DNA from: Simiduia curdlanivorans
GTDB taxonomy: Bacteria > Pseudomonadota > Gammaproteobacteria > Pseudomonadales > Cellvibrionaceae
DNA: 64,000 nucleotides
Assembly (NCBI RefSeq): GCF_030409605.1
Contig: NZ_JAUFQG010000004.1
Coordinates: forward strand, 620,001 to 684,000
Direction of reading: 5' to 3'
Shown here piece after piece: positions 8,336-17,451 of this stretch; the first letter of the stretch is position 1, and each line of letters starts with the position of its first letter. The notes below the pieces were generated by a model, which made no database searches, was not told the origin of the DNA, and saw only the letters and a program-made list of their open reading frames with translations. Position numbers and translations under genes: made by a program.

Positions 8336-10547
8336 TATTTCGACGGCTGCAGCTAAGCTCACCGCAGCTTTAGCAACTGTAGTATTTGCGCTCACACCCC
8401 TGGCAAGCTATGCCGTCGATCAAGAGGGCAAGCGCATTGGTCTGGTATTAAGCGGCGGCGCGGCGCGCGGCCTCTCACACATAGGGGTGATTCGCGCACT
8501 GCAAGAGCAGGGCATCGAAGTGGATGCTATTTCGGGCACCAGCATGGGTGCCATTATCGGCGGTATGTACGCCAGCGGTTACAGCGTCGAACAGATGGAA
8601 GTTATTGGCACGAGCCTGGATTGGAGCTACGGTCTCACCGACAAACCACCGCGCGATGATCTCACCTTCAGGCGCAAGCAAGACGACCGTCGTCATTTGT
8701 TGCGCACCAAGTTAACGGTGGTAGACGGCGGCATAAAAATACCAGCCGGCGTCATTGACGGGCAAAACCTCGATCTGGTGTTACAAAACATTTTTTACCA
8801 CACCAACGATGTCGATAATTTTGATCAGTTAAAAATTCCCTACCGCGCGGTGGCAACTAACTTGGAAACAGGTGAAGCGGTGATTATGGGTAGCGGCTCA
8901 TTAAACACTGCCATTCGAGCCAGCATGTCAATTCCCGGCGTACTGGCACCTGTGGTGCGCGATGGCACCCTGCTAGCCGATGGCGGCATGGCCGATAACT
9001 TACCCGTTGACGTAGTGCGCGGCATGCAAGTAGATCGAGTGATAGCGGTCAATATCGGCACGCCCCTAAACAAAGCTAAAGACATCAACAATTTGTTTGC
9101 CGTGTCCAATCAGGTAAGTACCTTTTTAACCATTAAAAATGCTCAAGAACAAATTGCCACACTCACCAATACCGATATTTTATTACAACCCGACTTAGGC
9201 GATATTGGCTCCTTCGATTTCAGTCGCGCTGAAGAAACAATTCAGCTCGGCTACGACGCCGTGATGGCACAGGCGGACGCGTTAAAGTCCTTCGCAAAAA
9301 ATGGCCCGCTTACCTTTGCCGAAGTGGCGACGAGTCACGCACCAAACATATCGAGCATATCATTCGAAAACAAAAGCTACATGCACGTTGACGCACTTCG
9401 GTTGTTTATCAAACAGCCCATTAATGCGCCCTTCGATAAAAGCCTACTCGAGCACAATATCAACACCCTATACGGGCTGGATTACTTTTCATCGGTCGGC
9501 TACCGGCTCTTAGATGACGGCGAGGGCGGAAAGCGATTACACATTCTCATTAATGGTGAAAAGAGACACACCGGTTTCATGCGCTTTGGCTTTAATACCA
9601 GCGACGATTTCCGCGGCGACAACTACTACAACCTGGCATTCGCCTACAACAAAACCGGGATTAGCAACTACGGCGCCGAGTGGTTTACCCATGTACAGCT
9701 GGGTAACGACATCAATATTCGCACCGAATTCTACGCGCCACTGGATTATGAATCACCCTTCTATGTTTTGCCGCTACTCGAATACACGGCGCGCGACATT
9801 TCGCTTTATGATGACGACTTGAAAAATGAAGTACTTTTAGTGCGCGACAAACGCACCAGCGCAGGATTTTTTACCGGCTATCAATTTAGCAACTATACCG
9901 ACATCAGTGTCGGGCTAGTCCGTTCCACGGGAAATCTTAATGTCGAAGTTGGCTTGCCAAATATTGAACACTTCAACTACGACCTTGGCTACGTCGAAAC
10001 CCGCTTTAAGCTAGACAGCGAAGACAATGTTTATTTCCCCACATCGGGCTCGCGCCTCGATTTGTCGGCGAGAAAATTTGATCAGACCCTAGGTTCAGAC
10101 GAAGACTATTACGAAGCCGATATTTTACTGTCGAGAGCCTTTAATTTTGGCGCTCACACTTTTCTTACCCGCGCACGCGCAGCCCGTTCGGACGGCTTAA
10201 ATTCAGTTCCATCAAGTCGCTTTTACTTAGGTGGCTTAGGTCAACTGTCGGGCATGCCGGAAAATAGCATCATCACGCAAAACAATAATTTATTATCGCT
10301 GCAATATATTCAACAGCTAAATAAGCCGCTGCTGATGTTCGACACCCGCTACTACCTCATAGGCTCGATCGAATACGGCCGCGCCTGGAATAACCAAGCC
10401 AGCGATTTACCTTTTAATTCTGGCGACATTTATGCCGGCAGTATTGGCGCCGCCATGGACTCACCCATAGGCCCAATCGTGCTGGCCTATGGTTATAACT
10501 CTGCCGATCGGCAATCGGTCTACTTCGCCATCGGCAGATCTATCTAA
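8325..10547 (+). CDS. patatin-like phospholipase with C-terminal Omp85/BamA-type barrel (PlpD-like, type Vd)
   Basis: 740 residues. A signal peptide (~1-30, ending LASYA) leads into a patatin domain with the oxyanion motif SGGAARG, nucleophile motif GTSMG (Ser73) and the catalytic Asp in DGGMADN (Asp219). A short POTRA-like segment follows (~340-400) and then a C-terminal outer-membrane 16-strand surface-antigen-type barrel with many alternating aromatic strands. By analogy with P. aeruginosa PlpD it is a lipase secreted through, or anchored to, its own barrel. It overlaps ubiD by 11 bases and the convergent symporter gene by 4. Confidence 0.9.
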   Translation: MINNISTAAAKLTAALATVVFALTPLASYAVDQEGKRIGLVLSGGAARGLSHIGVIRALQEQGIEVDAISGTSMGAIIGGMYASGYSVEQMEVIGTSLDWSYGLTDKPPRDDLTFRRKQDDRRHLLRTKLTVVDGGIKIPAGVIDGQNLDLVLQNIFYHTNDVDNFDQLKIPYRAVATNLETGEAVIMGSGSLNTAIRASMSIPGVLAPVVRDGTLLADGGMADNLPVDVVRGMQVDRVIAVNIGTPLNKAKDINNLFAVSNQVSTFLTIKNAQEQIATLTNTDILLQPDLGDIGSFDFSRAEETIQLGYDAVMAQADALKSFAKNGPLTFAEVATSHAPNISSISFENKSYMHVDALRLFIKQPINAPFDKSLLEHNINTLYGLDYFSSVGYRLLDDGEGGKRLHILINGEKRHTGFMRFGFNTSDDFRGDNYYNLAFAYNKTGISNYGAEWFTHVQLGNDINIRTEFYAPLDYESPFYVLPLLEYTARDISLYDDDLKNEVLLVRDKRTSAGFFTGYQFSNYTDISVGLVRSTGNLNVEVGLPNIEHFNYDLGYVETRFKLDSEDNVYFPTSGSRLDLSARKFDQTLGSDEDYYEADILLSRAFNFGAHTFLTRARAARSDGLNSVPSSRFYLGGLGQLSGMPENSIITQNNNLLSLQYIQQLNKPLLMFDTRYYLIGSIEYGRAWNNQASDLPFNSGDIYAGSIGAAMDSPIGPIVLAYGYNSADRQSVYFAIGRSI

Positions 10548-11980
10548 GCTTGGGTGGGTAGCGCCGCTTTCGAAGGGCGCCATAAACTGCCAAGCACCAG
10601 CGCAGTGGTCGCCACTAAAAAGCCGGTAAAGTGCGGTGGCACTGCAGCATCAGGCATAGTGAACTCACACACTATCCACGTTGCAACGCCTAAGATAATG
10701 CCAAGCCCAGCGCCAAAACTGCTGGTTTTTTGCCAATACAAACCTGCCAACAAGGGCGCCAATGCCATCACCATCGTCACCTTATAGGCATTCTCAACCA
10801 TGTGGTGAATTGACGTTTCCTGGCCTAGGGAATAGAGCGAGTAAAGCGCAACTAAAATCGCAAAACCCACCACCACAGCGCGGGTTAACCACAGAAATTG
10901 GCGATCGGTAAAATAGTTGTCCGGCATCATCTCTTTAATAATATTTTCAGAGATTGTTACCGACGGCGCCAACATAGTGCCGGATGCTGTACTCATAATG
11001 ACCGACAGCAATGCACCGTAAAAAATCACCTGCGCATAGAGCGGCAAATGATTAATAATCAAGTTCGGCAGAATTTGCTGCGGGTCTTGCTCAAGCAAAT
11101 CCGCGGTCATCTGGGGGTCGACGATAAATGCCGAGTAAGCCAGAAAAATCGGCACGGCGGCAAAAAAGAAATACACCACACCGCCCAGCACCGTACCCCA
11201 AACCGCGATATTTTCATTCCTAGCCGTGTTGGCGCGCTGGAAAACATCCTGTTGCGGCATGGAGCCCAAGGCCATGGTCATCAAACCAGCGACAAAAGTA
11301 ATGATCGCCGTCCACTCCAAGGCCGGCCAAAACTCAAATTTGCCCGCCGCGGAGGCGTGCTCAATCACCGGCGCAACACCGCCAGTAAGGTCGGCGACCA
11401 ACCAGGAAATCCAAAGTAGCCCGAGCACAATAACTACCATTTGCACGGACGTCGTAATCGCCACAGACCACATGCCCCCGAAAAGGGTGTAGAGGGTCAC
11501 AATGAAAACACCCAGTAAAATGCCGTTTTGCATACTCAGGGCGCCGTCGGTGAGTACATTAAATACCAAACCTAAGGCCACAACTTGAGCCGACACCCAA
11601 CCTAAGTAAGACGCCGCTATAGCCACGCTGACAGCAACTTCAATAGGGCGGTTAAAACGATTGCGGTAGTAGTCGCCAATGGTCAGCAGGTGCATACGGT
11701 ACAGGGGCCGCGCCAATAACAGACCAAAGAGAATTAAGCACAGAGTGGTGCCAAAGGGGTCCGATATTAAGCCACCGAGGTTTTCTTCCATAAAGGTAGC
11801 GGGAATACCCAGAACGGTTTCGGCACCAAACCAAGTGGCAAATACCATCGCTATCACCACCATCATGGGCAAGCTGCGCCCAGCGCTGATGTAATCCTCG
11901 GTATTGGTGACTTTCATGGCGGCGTAGAGCCCAAGACCGATGGAAAAAACCAAGTAAACGACAACAAATTCGAGCAACAT
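10544..11980 (-). CDS. sodium:solute symporter family protein
   Basis: 478-residue inner-membrane protein with about 13 hydrophobic segments and the SSS-family hallmark near the N-terminus (STATUS: YISAGRSLPMMVVIAMVFATWFGAE region, residues ~30-55). It is expected to use sodium motive force to import a small organic solute. The substrate cannot be told from sequence. The stop codon overlaps that of the patatin gene (4 bases, convergent), leaving no room for a separate terminator. Confidence 0.88.
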   Translation of the reverse strand: MLLEFVVVYLVFSIGLGLYAAMKVTNTEDYISAGRSLPMMVVIAMVFATWFGAETVLGIPATFMEENLGGLISDPFGTTLCLILFGLLLARPLYRMHLLTIGDYYRNRFNRPIEVAVSVAIAASYLGWVSAQVVALGLVFNVLTDGALSMQNGILLGVFIVTLYTLFGGMWSVAITTSVQMVVIVLGLLWISWLVADLTGGVAPVIEHASAAGKFEFWPALEWTAIITFVAGLMTMALGSMPQQDVFQRANTARNENIAVWGTVLGGVVYFFFAAVPIFLAYSAFIVDPQMTADLLEQDPQQILPNLIINHLPLYAQVIFYGALLSVIMSTASGTMLAPSVTISENIIKEMMPDNYFTDRQFLWLTRAVVVGFAILVALYSLYSLGQETSIHHMVENAYKVTMVMALAPLLAGLYWQKTSSFGAGLGIILGVATWIVCEFTMPDAAVPPHFTGFLVATTALVLGSLWRPSKAALPTQA

Positions 11981-12387
11981 AAGCCTGAGTCCTGCGCGAG
12001 AAGAGCGCTAAGTCTACCCAAGTCTTAACATTTGCAAAGACCCCATTTGAGCCAATGTTATACATCTAACCAGCCTTTACCCTCATTAGCCCTCGTAGTG
12101 ATCAATTCTTTAACCCCTTCCGGCCTCCACATAGACAAACCGGCGAAGCCGGTGGTGACGAACAAAAGCCTAAGTCTCTGGGTAAATATCGATTCACTGG
12201 CCACCCTTGCCCTTATTTTGGCCGAAACGGCACCAAAACCTCGCAGCAAACTTGCACAGATATTGTACAAGCGTCAATATAGCCGCCCTTCGTCTAGACT
12301 AAGACCATCGACCGCTTTTTTGTTCAGATGCCAAGGATCTACAGGCCAAACCTTAATGCGAGCTATTACCGAATGACAGGCAAAACC
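11981..12387. other. intergenic region between divergent genes
   Basis: About 400 bases separating the leftward symporter from the rightward TonB-C gene. It contains a short GC hairpin (ACCGGC-gaa-GCCGGT, near 12140) but no convincing gene. A TTG-started ORF here has no ribosome-binding site or recognisable composition. Presumably holds both promoters. Confidence 0.4.
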
Positions 12388-13656
12388 ATGAATATCCTTC
12401 AAACAACAGCGCTCATTGGCAAGGTTAACGCCGCTACTGCACTGCTTCTACTGTTGGTTTGCACGCCACTTAAGGCACAAACCAATAACTACAGCGCCCT
12501 GACCCAGGCCAATCAACCACAATTTGTTGCTCGGCTAGAGACACCCAGCGCACCAGATCAGGGCAGCCTACTCGGTCGTACACCGGCTGCCACCATGGAA
12601 TACCGGATTGTTTCCGAGCGCATTAATAACCGACGCTTTTTCAAACTCATTGCCGATGCAATAGCCGTTAATAGCGATGCTAAAACACTGGCGAAAAATG
12701 CCACCTATATATCTCGCAGCCGCAGTGCTGTGCCGGTGGAACTGCAGCCAAACGACGCTATTAGCTTTGCCTATGACGGTAAAAACACGGTAGTCATGAG
12801 CTTGAATGGCGTGCAGTTAGCCAGTTATGAGTCAGCTGACTTCTTCCGTATGCTGCTCGCCACCTGGGTTGGCGAGGTACCCATTTCCAGCCGCTTTAAG
12901 CGCGAAATACTCGGTAAAGAAACGCCACCGAAAGACGTGGCCGAGCTGTTTGCTGCCTCCGCACCAAGCACCGAGCGCAAACAAGCCGTCGCGCAGGTCC
13001 TAGCAAGCCCGGAACCAGAGGCACCTATTGCTGCCGCCACTAGCGCCGTTGCAGCGGCTGCCGTCGCCAGTGCACCAGCATCAACGCCCAAAGTTGCCGA
13101 GGTACCAAAACCGCAACCTAAAGCCACCAAAACACCGGCGCCGGTAGCCAGCCCCGCACCAGCGAAAGTAGAGGCCAAGCCAGAGCCGAAGGTCGTTGCG
13201 GCACCGGCCGCTAAGGCGCCAGTTAAAACGCCAGAGGCCAAGCCCAGTGCAGCGCCTGCTGCCAAAACTGAGACCTTGCCGAGCAAACCAGCAGCAGTCG
13301 CGGCCGTTATCACCAAAGCCGCGCCTATAGAGCTCTCAGAAGAGGAAGAAGCGCGTCGACTCTTACTCCGTCAGGAATATTTAAAAGGCCTGAACCGAGA
13401 CATCAATATTCAGAAGCATCTCCCGCCCGCCGCCTTCACCCGCCGAGCCGAGGGCTCAGTGCGCCTAGCTATTGCACTGGATAAGAACGGTAAACTTTTG
13501 AAGGTGGAGGTGGTCGAGCCATCCCGTTACAGCATGTTTAATGACCAAGCCCTGGAGGCGGTGAGTAATGCTCAACCCTTCACGCCACCGCCGGCAGATT
13601 TAGAATCCGACCCGTTCGAATTTGAAACCACCCTGTATTACGATTTACCGCTATAA
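12388..13656 (+). CDS. TonB C-terminal-domain protein with a chalcone-isomerase-like N-terminal region
   Basis: About 422 residues from the ATG at 12388 (an in-frame ATG at 12373 is the alternative). A signal peptide/anchor (LLLLLVCTPLKA) is followed at ~60-185 by a region with the C-terminal signature of periplasmic chalcone-isomerase-like proteins: the NDAISFAYD strand, SLNGVQLAS, then DFFRMLLATWVGE and KREILG. Residues ~190-320 are an Ala/Pro/Lys/Glu-rich linker of the kind that spans the periplasm in TonB. The last ~80 residues are a TonB-C fold (EGSVRLAIALDKNGKLLKV; DQALEAVSNAQPFTPPP). No exbBD is adjacent. The function may be structural or transport related; the domain assignment of the first half is by motif only. 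Confidence 0.72.
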   Translation: MNILQTTALIGKVNAATALLLLLVCTPLKAQTNNYSALTQANQPQFVARLETPSAPDQGSLLGRTPAATMEYRIVSERINNRRFFKLIADAIAVNSDAKTLAKNATYISRSRSAVPVELQPNDAISFAYDGKNTVVMSLNGVQLASYESADFFRMLLATWVGEVPISSRFKREILGKETPPKDVAELFAASAPSTERKQAVAQVLASPEPEAPIAAATSAVAAAAVASAPASTPKVAEVPKPQPKATKTPAPVASPAPAKVEAKPEPKVVAAPAAKAPVKTPEAKPSAAPAAKTETLPSKPAAVAAVITKAAPIELSEEEEARRLLLRQEYLKGLNRDINIQKHLPPAAFTRRAEGSVRLAIALDKNGKLLKVEVVEPSRYSMFNDQALEAVSNAQPFTPPPADLESDPFEFETTLYYDLPL

Positions 13657-13672
13657 GCTATAGATAGCGCAT

Positions 13673-13703
13673 AAAAAAAGACCGGCATCCCCGGTCTTTT
13701 TTT
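13673..13703. terminator. bidirectional intrinsic terminator
   Basis: A-tract, stem AGACCGG-catc-CCGGTCT, T-tract; placed between two convergent genes and usable on both strands. Confidence 0.85.
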
Positions 13704-13734
13704 ATGGTCTCCAACATCCATTTAACTGCTTTGG

Positions 13735-14319
13735 CTAATTAGCCTTGCGTTTGAAATCGGAAAATAATCGTTTAACAACACGCTTAACATTCGCCTCTAT
13801 ATGATCAATATTGCGGGTTTCATCTAGCATTTTACTGCCGTACACCTCCCACAACTCCGCGTTATCTTTAGGGCTCAACAGCGCTAAATTGAGTACGCCA
13901 ACGGGGTACTCAGACATCGCAGGGTCGTCCGACCAACCAACAAAGTTCATACCGTCGTTGTCGCGCTGCCAACCGCCGTATTCCACCGTATCACCCGCGC
14001 TCGCCGTGCTGGCTTGAATTTCGGTGAACCGGTAGTCGACCAAAAAATCGGCCTGATCATTTACCACTAATTGATAACCCCGTTGCTGCAATTGCGCATT
14101 CACGGCTTTGCGCACCGACTGATCGAACTGTTTCATTAGGGCACTACTGGTTACTGGCTCACTTTGCCAAGCATAGGTTTTCGCCGTGGAAAGGGATTTG
14201 CTGGCGGCTTGGGTTTCCATTACTTTTATGCTGCTGCAAGACGCCAAAACCGCAGCGCCGAGCAACACAACAGCCATGCGAAGTAAGGTCTGAAACATCG
14301 ATCTTTTAACTATGTCCAT
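13735..14319 (-). CDS. DUF4136-type lipoprotein
   Basis: 194 residues with a lipobox (VLASC, Cys28) after a hydrophobic leader, so it is an exported lipoprotein. The mature part (KTYAWQSEP; FDQSVRKAVNAQLQQRGYQL; ADFLVDYRF; C-terminal VKRVVKRLFSDF) matches the DUF4136 pattern: a short Ca-domain-like beta fold with helices. Function unknown. An internal ATG at 14298 is an alternative start that still keeps the signal sequence. Confidence 0.8.
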   Translation of the reverse strand: MDIVKRSMFQTLLRMAVVLLGAAVLASCSSIKVMETQAASKSLSTAKTYAWQSEPVTSSALMKQFDQSVRKAVNAQLQQRGYQLVVNDQADFLVDYRFTEIQASTASAGDTVEYGGWQRDNDGMNFVGWSDDPAMSEYPVGVLNLALLSPKDNAELWEVYGSKMLDETRNIDHIEANVKRVVKRLFSDFKRKAN

Positions 14320-14511
14320 AAATTCTACGTCCTGTGGTATTTAGCGGGGAAAGCGCCAGTTTAGCATAGGCCTTTTCGGCGTCTGTCTCAGGCTCTGGTC
14401 TTTTCGGCCTAATTTCTCGCGCCTTCGAAAAAACCGACTAGGATGCAAGCAGCCTATAAGGTAACCTTGCGCCAACAAAATTTGTGTAACTAGCCTACGA
14501 AGGACTCGTTT

Positions 14512-15882
14512 ATGTCTCCCCGCAAACCCCTAGCTCAAGCCTTGCGTTGGATCTGTGCCGCTGGCTTGCTCGGCACCATGAATCTCGCTAACGCCGACAC
14601 TCTGAACCAAATTTATGAATTGGCGGTTAAAAACGACCACCAAATTCGCGCCGATGAAGCCGCCTACCGCAGCGCTATCGAAGCCAAAGCCATTGGCCGC
14701 GCCAACCTGTTACCACTGATAAGCGCCACGGCCTCCTATAGCCATAGCGACATCGATACCACGGTGGGCACGCCGCTAGGCAATGCGAAAACAGACACCA
14801 AAGTCTGGGGCGCCACACTGACCCAGCCGCTGATCAACATGGCGGCCTGGTTCGGCTACCAACAAGGCATTGAATTAACCGACAAAGCCGAGGCTGATTT
14901 CAGCGCAGCGCAGCAAGATTTGATCGTGCGCACGGCCACCGCCTACTTCAACGTCCTGCGCGCCATCGATACCTTAGAAGCGTCCATTGCCGAAGAAAAC
15001 GCTAACTCCCACCAGTTAGCGCAAACCAAGCAGCGCTTCGAAGTGGGTTTAACTGCAATTACCGATGTACACGAAGCGCAGGCGTCTTACGACATCGCCA
15101 CGGCGCAAACGCTGACAGATCGCGGCAACCTCGGCATCGCCTTTGAGGCGCTGGAAGTCTTAACCGGCAAGCCACACAACACCATCGCGCCGCTCAAAGA
15201 GGCCTTCCCCGTCACCAAGCCGCAACCAGAAGCGCGCGGCGACTGGGTCGATTTTGCCATGCAAAATAATTACACCTTGAAATCTGCTCGCTTTGCTTCA
15301 GAGGCGTCTCGACGCGGTGCGCAAGTGAGCCACGCGGCACATTACCCGACCCTGTCGGCCTCTATCGGCTACAACGATACCGACTCAGACGTTGCCGACA
15401 ACGTCTTGTTTGACCGCGCCAATAACGGCGCCACCGCGTCACTTAATTTAAGTGTGCCAATTTTCGAAGGTGGCGGCACCAGCGCCAGCTCGCGCCAAGC
15501 CCACGAAAGTGCCAACCAAGCACAAGAGCTTTACTACAAAGCTCAGCGCGACACGATTCAGCAGGCTCGCTCACTGCATTTACTGGTTACCACTGACGTG
15601 GCGCGCGTTGCCGCCCGCAAGCAAGCCATTACCTCCAGCCAGAGTGCGGTATCTGCCACGCAAGCCGGCTACGAAGTAGGTACGCGCAACTTGGTTGACG
15701 TACTGCAAGTTCAACGCACGCTCTACCAAGCCCGTCGCGATTACTCCAACGCTTTGTACGACTATGTGATCAACCAATTTCAGTTGAAGTCAGTGGCTGG
15801 TAACTTAACGCCCAGCGATGTTGTGGAGATCAACCAATGGCTAAACGAAGCCGCAACCGTCGACCGCGCTAAATACGAATAA
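14512..15882 (+). CDS. tolC: TolC family outer membrane channel protein
   Basis: 456 residues with a signal peptide (cleavage after NLANA) and two outer-membrane-efflux repeats. Seen are the starting DTLNQIYELAVKNDHQIRA helix, GANLLPLISA-like strand entry, the long periplasmic helices, and the late NLVDVLQVQRTLYQARRDYSNALYDYV helix. It forms a trimeric outer-membrane exit duct for type I secretion and RND efflux. The start has a GAAGGA site. No partner pump is adjacent, as is usual for the general TolC. Confidence 0.93.
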   Translation: MSPRKPLAQALRWICAAGLLGTMNLANADTLNQIYELAVKNDHQIRADEAAYRSAIEAKAIGRANLLPLISATASYSHSDIDTTVGTPLGNAKTDTKVWGATLTQPLINMAAWFGYQQGIELTDKAEADFSAAQQDLIVRTATAYFNVLRAIDTLEASIAEENANSHQLAQTKQRFEVGLTAITDVHEAQASYDIATAQTLTDRGNLGIAFEALEVLTGKPHNTIAPLKEAFPVTKPQPEARGDWVDFAMQNNYTLKSARFASEASRRGAQVSHAAHYPTLSASIGYNDTDSDVADNVLFDRANNGATASLNLSVPIFEGGGTSASSRQAHESANQAQELYYKAQRDTIQQARSLHLLVTTDVARVAARKQAITSSQSAVSATQAGYEVGTRNLVDVLQVQRTLYQARRDYSNALYDYVINQFQLKSVAGNLTPSDVVEINQWLNEAATVDRAKYE

Positions 15883-15891
15883 ATCACAAAC

Positions 15892-15920
15892 AAAAAAGCC
15901 GGCAGTCGCCGGTTTTTTTG
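15892..15920. terminator. bidirectional intrinsic terminator after tolC
   Basis: A-tract, stem CCGG-cagtcg-CCGG and T-tract, directly after the tolC stop. Confidence 0.8.
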
Positions 15921-16066
15921 TATCTGCACCACGCTAATTCTACTGTTGCTGCTGATCCCTAAAACGCGCCCAACCTCAGCGTCTGGTATCCACCGCAATA
16001 GAAACTGACTTAAAAACCTGCACCACATTCGTCCGCCCAAATAGGCGCAGCCGAGATAGACCCAGG

Positions 16067-17329
16067 CTATGCCAGCAATCGATCAATCGCATGTAATAAC
16101 GTCTCTAGCGCACCGCGGTTGGCGTTTGCCACCGACAGCGCGGCCTGCCCCTGCTGCTTATTTAAGGCCGGGTCAGTGAGCACTTGCACCACCGCGGCGG
16201 CGAGAGAATCGGCGTCTTTTACTACCATCATGGCCCCTGCCGCTTCGAGCAGGCGCGCCACCTCTGCAAAGTTAAATACATGCGGCCCACTGATAATCGG
16301 CTTGGCCCAAGCCGCCGGTTCAATCATGTTATGGCCGCCGCGCGGCACCAAGGAACCGCCAACAAACGCTAGGTCGCAGGCACCGTAAAATATCTGTAAC
16401 TCTCCCATGGTGTCGCCAATCAGCACATCAAACTCGGCCGCAGCGCCAGCGCTTCGGCGCGCCGTGCGCCAGCCCTCGGCCTCACTCATGGCAGCGACTT
16501 GAGCAAAGCGCTCAGGATGACGCGGCACCAGCAACAAGCGCAAAGTTGGTAGCTGTTGCCGAGCCTGCCTAAAAGCCGCCAACAGCTGCTCATCCTCTCC
16601 GGCGTGGGTTGAAGCTGCCAGCCAAAGCTGCTGCCGCTCGGGCGCCCAGGCGGCGTGCAGCGCATTGGCAGAATCGCGCTGCATCTGCGTAAGGGTTAAA
16701 TCAAACTTAATATTGCCGGTTATCACCAAGGCCGCAGGCGGAAGACCCAACGCCAGAAAGCGGTCGGCATCGGCCTGTTGTTGCGCGGCAATCGCGGTTA
16801 ATCGTCGCAACATAGGCTGCGCGAGCCACGCCATGCGCGCATAGCCCTTGGCCGATTTTTCCGACAAGCGCGCATTCGCCAACAAGGTGGGAATGCCACG
16901 CTTGGCGCAGGCGGCGAGCAAATTCGGCCAGAGCTCGGTTTCCATCACAATCAGTAAGGCAGGACGAAACTGGCGGAAAAAGCGCCACCACACATCCGGT
17001 AAATCATAGGGTAGATAGACATGATCAACGCTCGCCCCGAGGCTTTGCCGCACCCGCTCTGAGCCCGTCGGCGTTGTGGTTGTCACCAGTAAACGGTGCT
17101 CGGGGTAACGCGCTTGCAGGGCGCGAATCATATCCAAGGCGGCGAGAGTTTCGCCCACCGATACCGCGTGCACCCAAATACTTTTAGCGCTGGGTTTATG
17201 CCCTGCCAAGGCAAAGCGCTCGCCCCAGCGCTGCGCGTAAGCCGGCGCCAGCTTGGCGCGCCAAAGCAGCCGCAAAGCCACAATAGGCAGGGCTAAATAA
17301 AGAACCAAAGTATAAATAACACGGGTCAT
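16067..17329 (-). CDS. waaA: 3-deoxy-D-manno-octulosonic acid (Kdo) transferase
   Basis: Adds Kdo from CMP-Kdo to lipid IVA at the inner membrane, the first LPS inner-core step. From the ATG at 17329 the product is 421 residues and begins with the family-typical membrane anchor followed by APAYAQRWGERF. The catalytic glutamate is in VHAVSVGE (Glu60). The C-terminal GT30 nucleotide-sugar site shows GGSLVPRGGHNMIEPA. Upstream in-frame starts exist, but only this one fits homologues. It is far from the hldE-waaG LPS block and divergent from an FAD enzyme gene. Confidence 0.95.
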   Translation of the reverse strand: MTRVIYTLVLYLALPIVALRLLWRAKLAPAYAQRWGERFALAGHKPSAKSIWVHAVSVGETLAALDMIRALQARYPEHRLLVTTTTPTGSERVRQSLGASVDHVYLPYDLPDVWWRFFRQFRPALLIVMETELWPNLLAACAKRGIPTLLANARLSEKSAKGYARMAWLAQPMLRRLTAIAAQQQADADRFLALGLPPAALVITGNIKFDLTLTQMQRDSANALHAAWAPERQQLWLAASTHAGEDEQLLAAFRQARQQLPTLRLLLVPRHPERFAQVAAMSEAEGWRTARRSAGAAAEFDVLIGDTMGELQIFYGACDLAFVGGSLVPRGGHNMIEPAAWAKPIISGPHVFNFAEVARLLEAAGAMMVVKDADSLAAAVVQVLTDPALNKQQGQAALSVANANRGALETLLHAIDRLLA

Positions 17330-17451
17330 AAAGAGGCATTCGGTGAAATAGACGGCAAGCATACCGAATCCCCAAGCCGCAGGCCAAGCATCGACCACCA
17401 CAGCGCGGCAATTGCCGTATAATCGGCACAAATTACTAAGCGCAGCGCATC

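Noticed and set aside
12032..12376. 114-codon ORF upstream of the TonB-C gene
   Set aside because: Non-ATG start without ribosome-binding site, overlaps the next gene's start region, and low-information composition.
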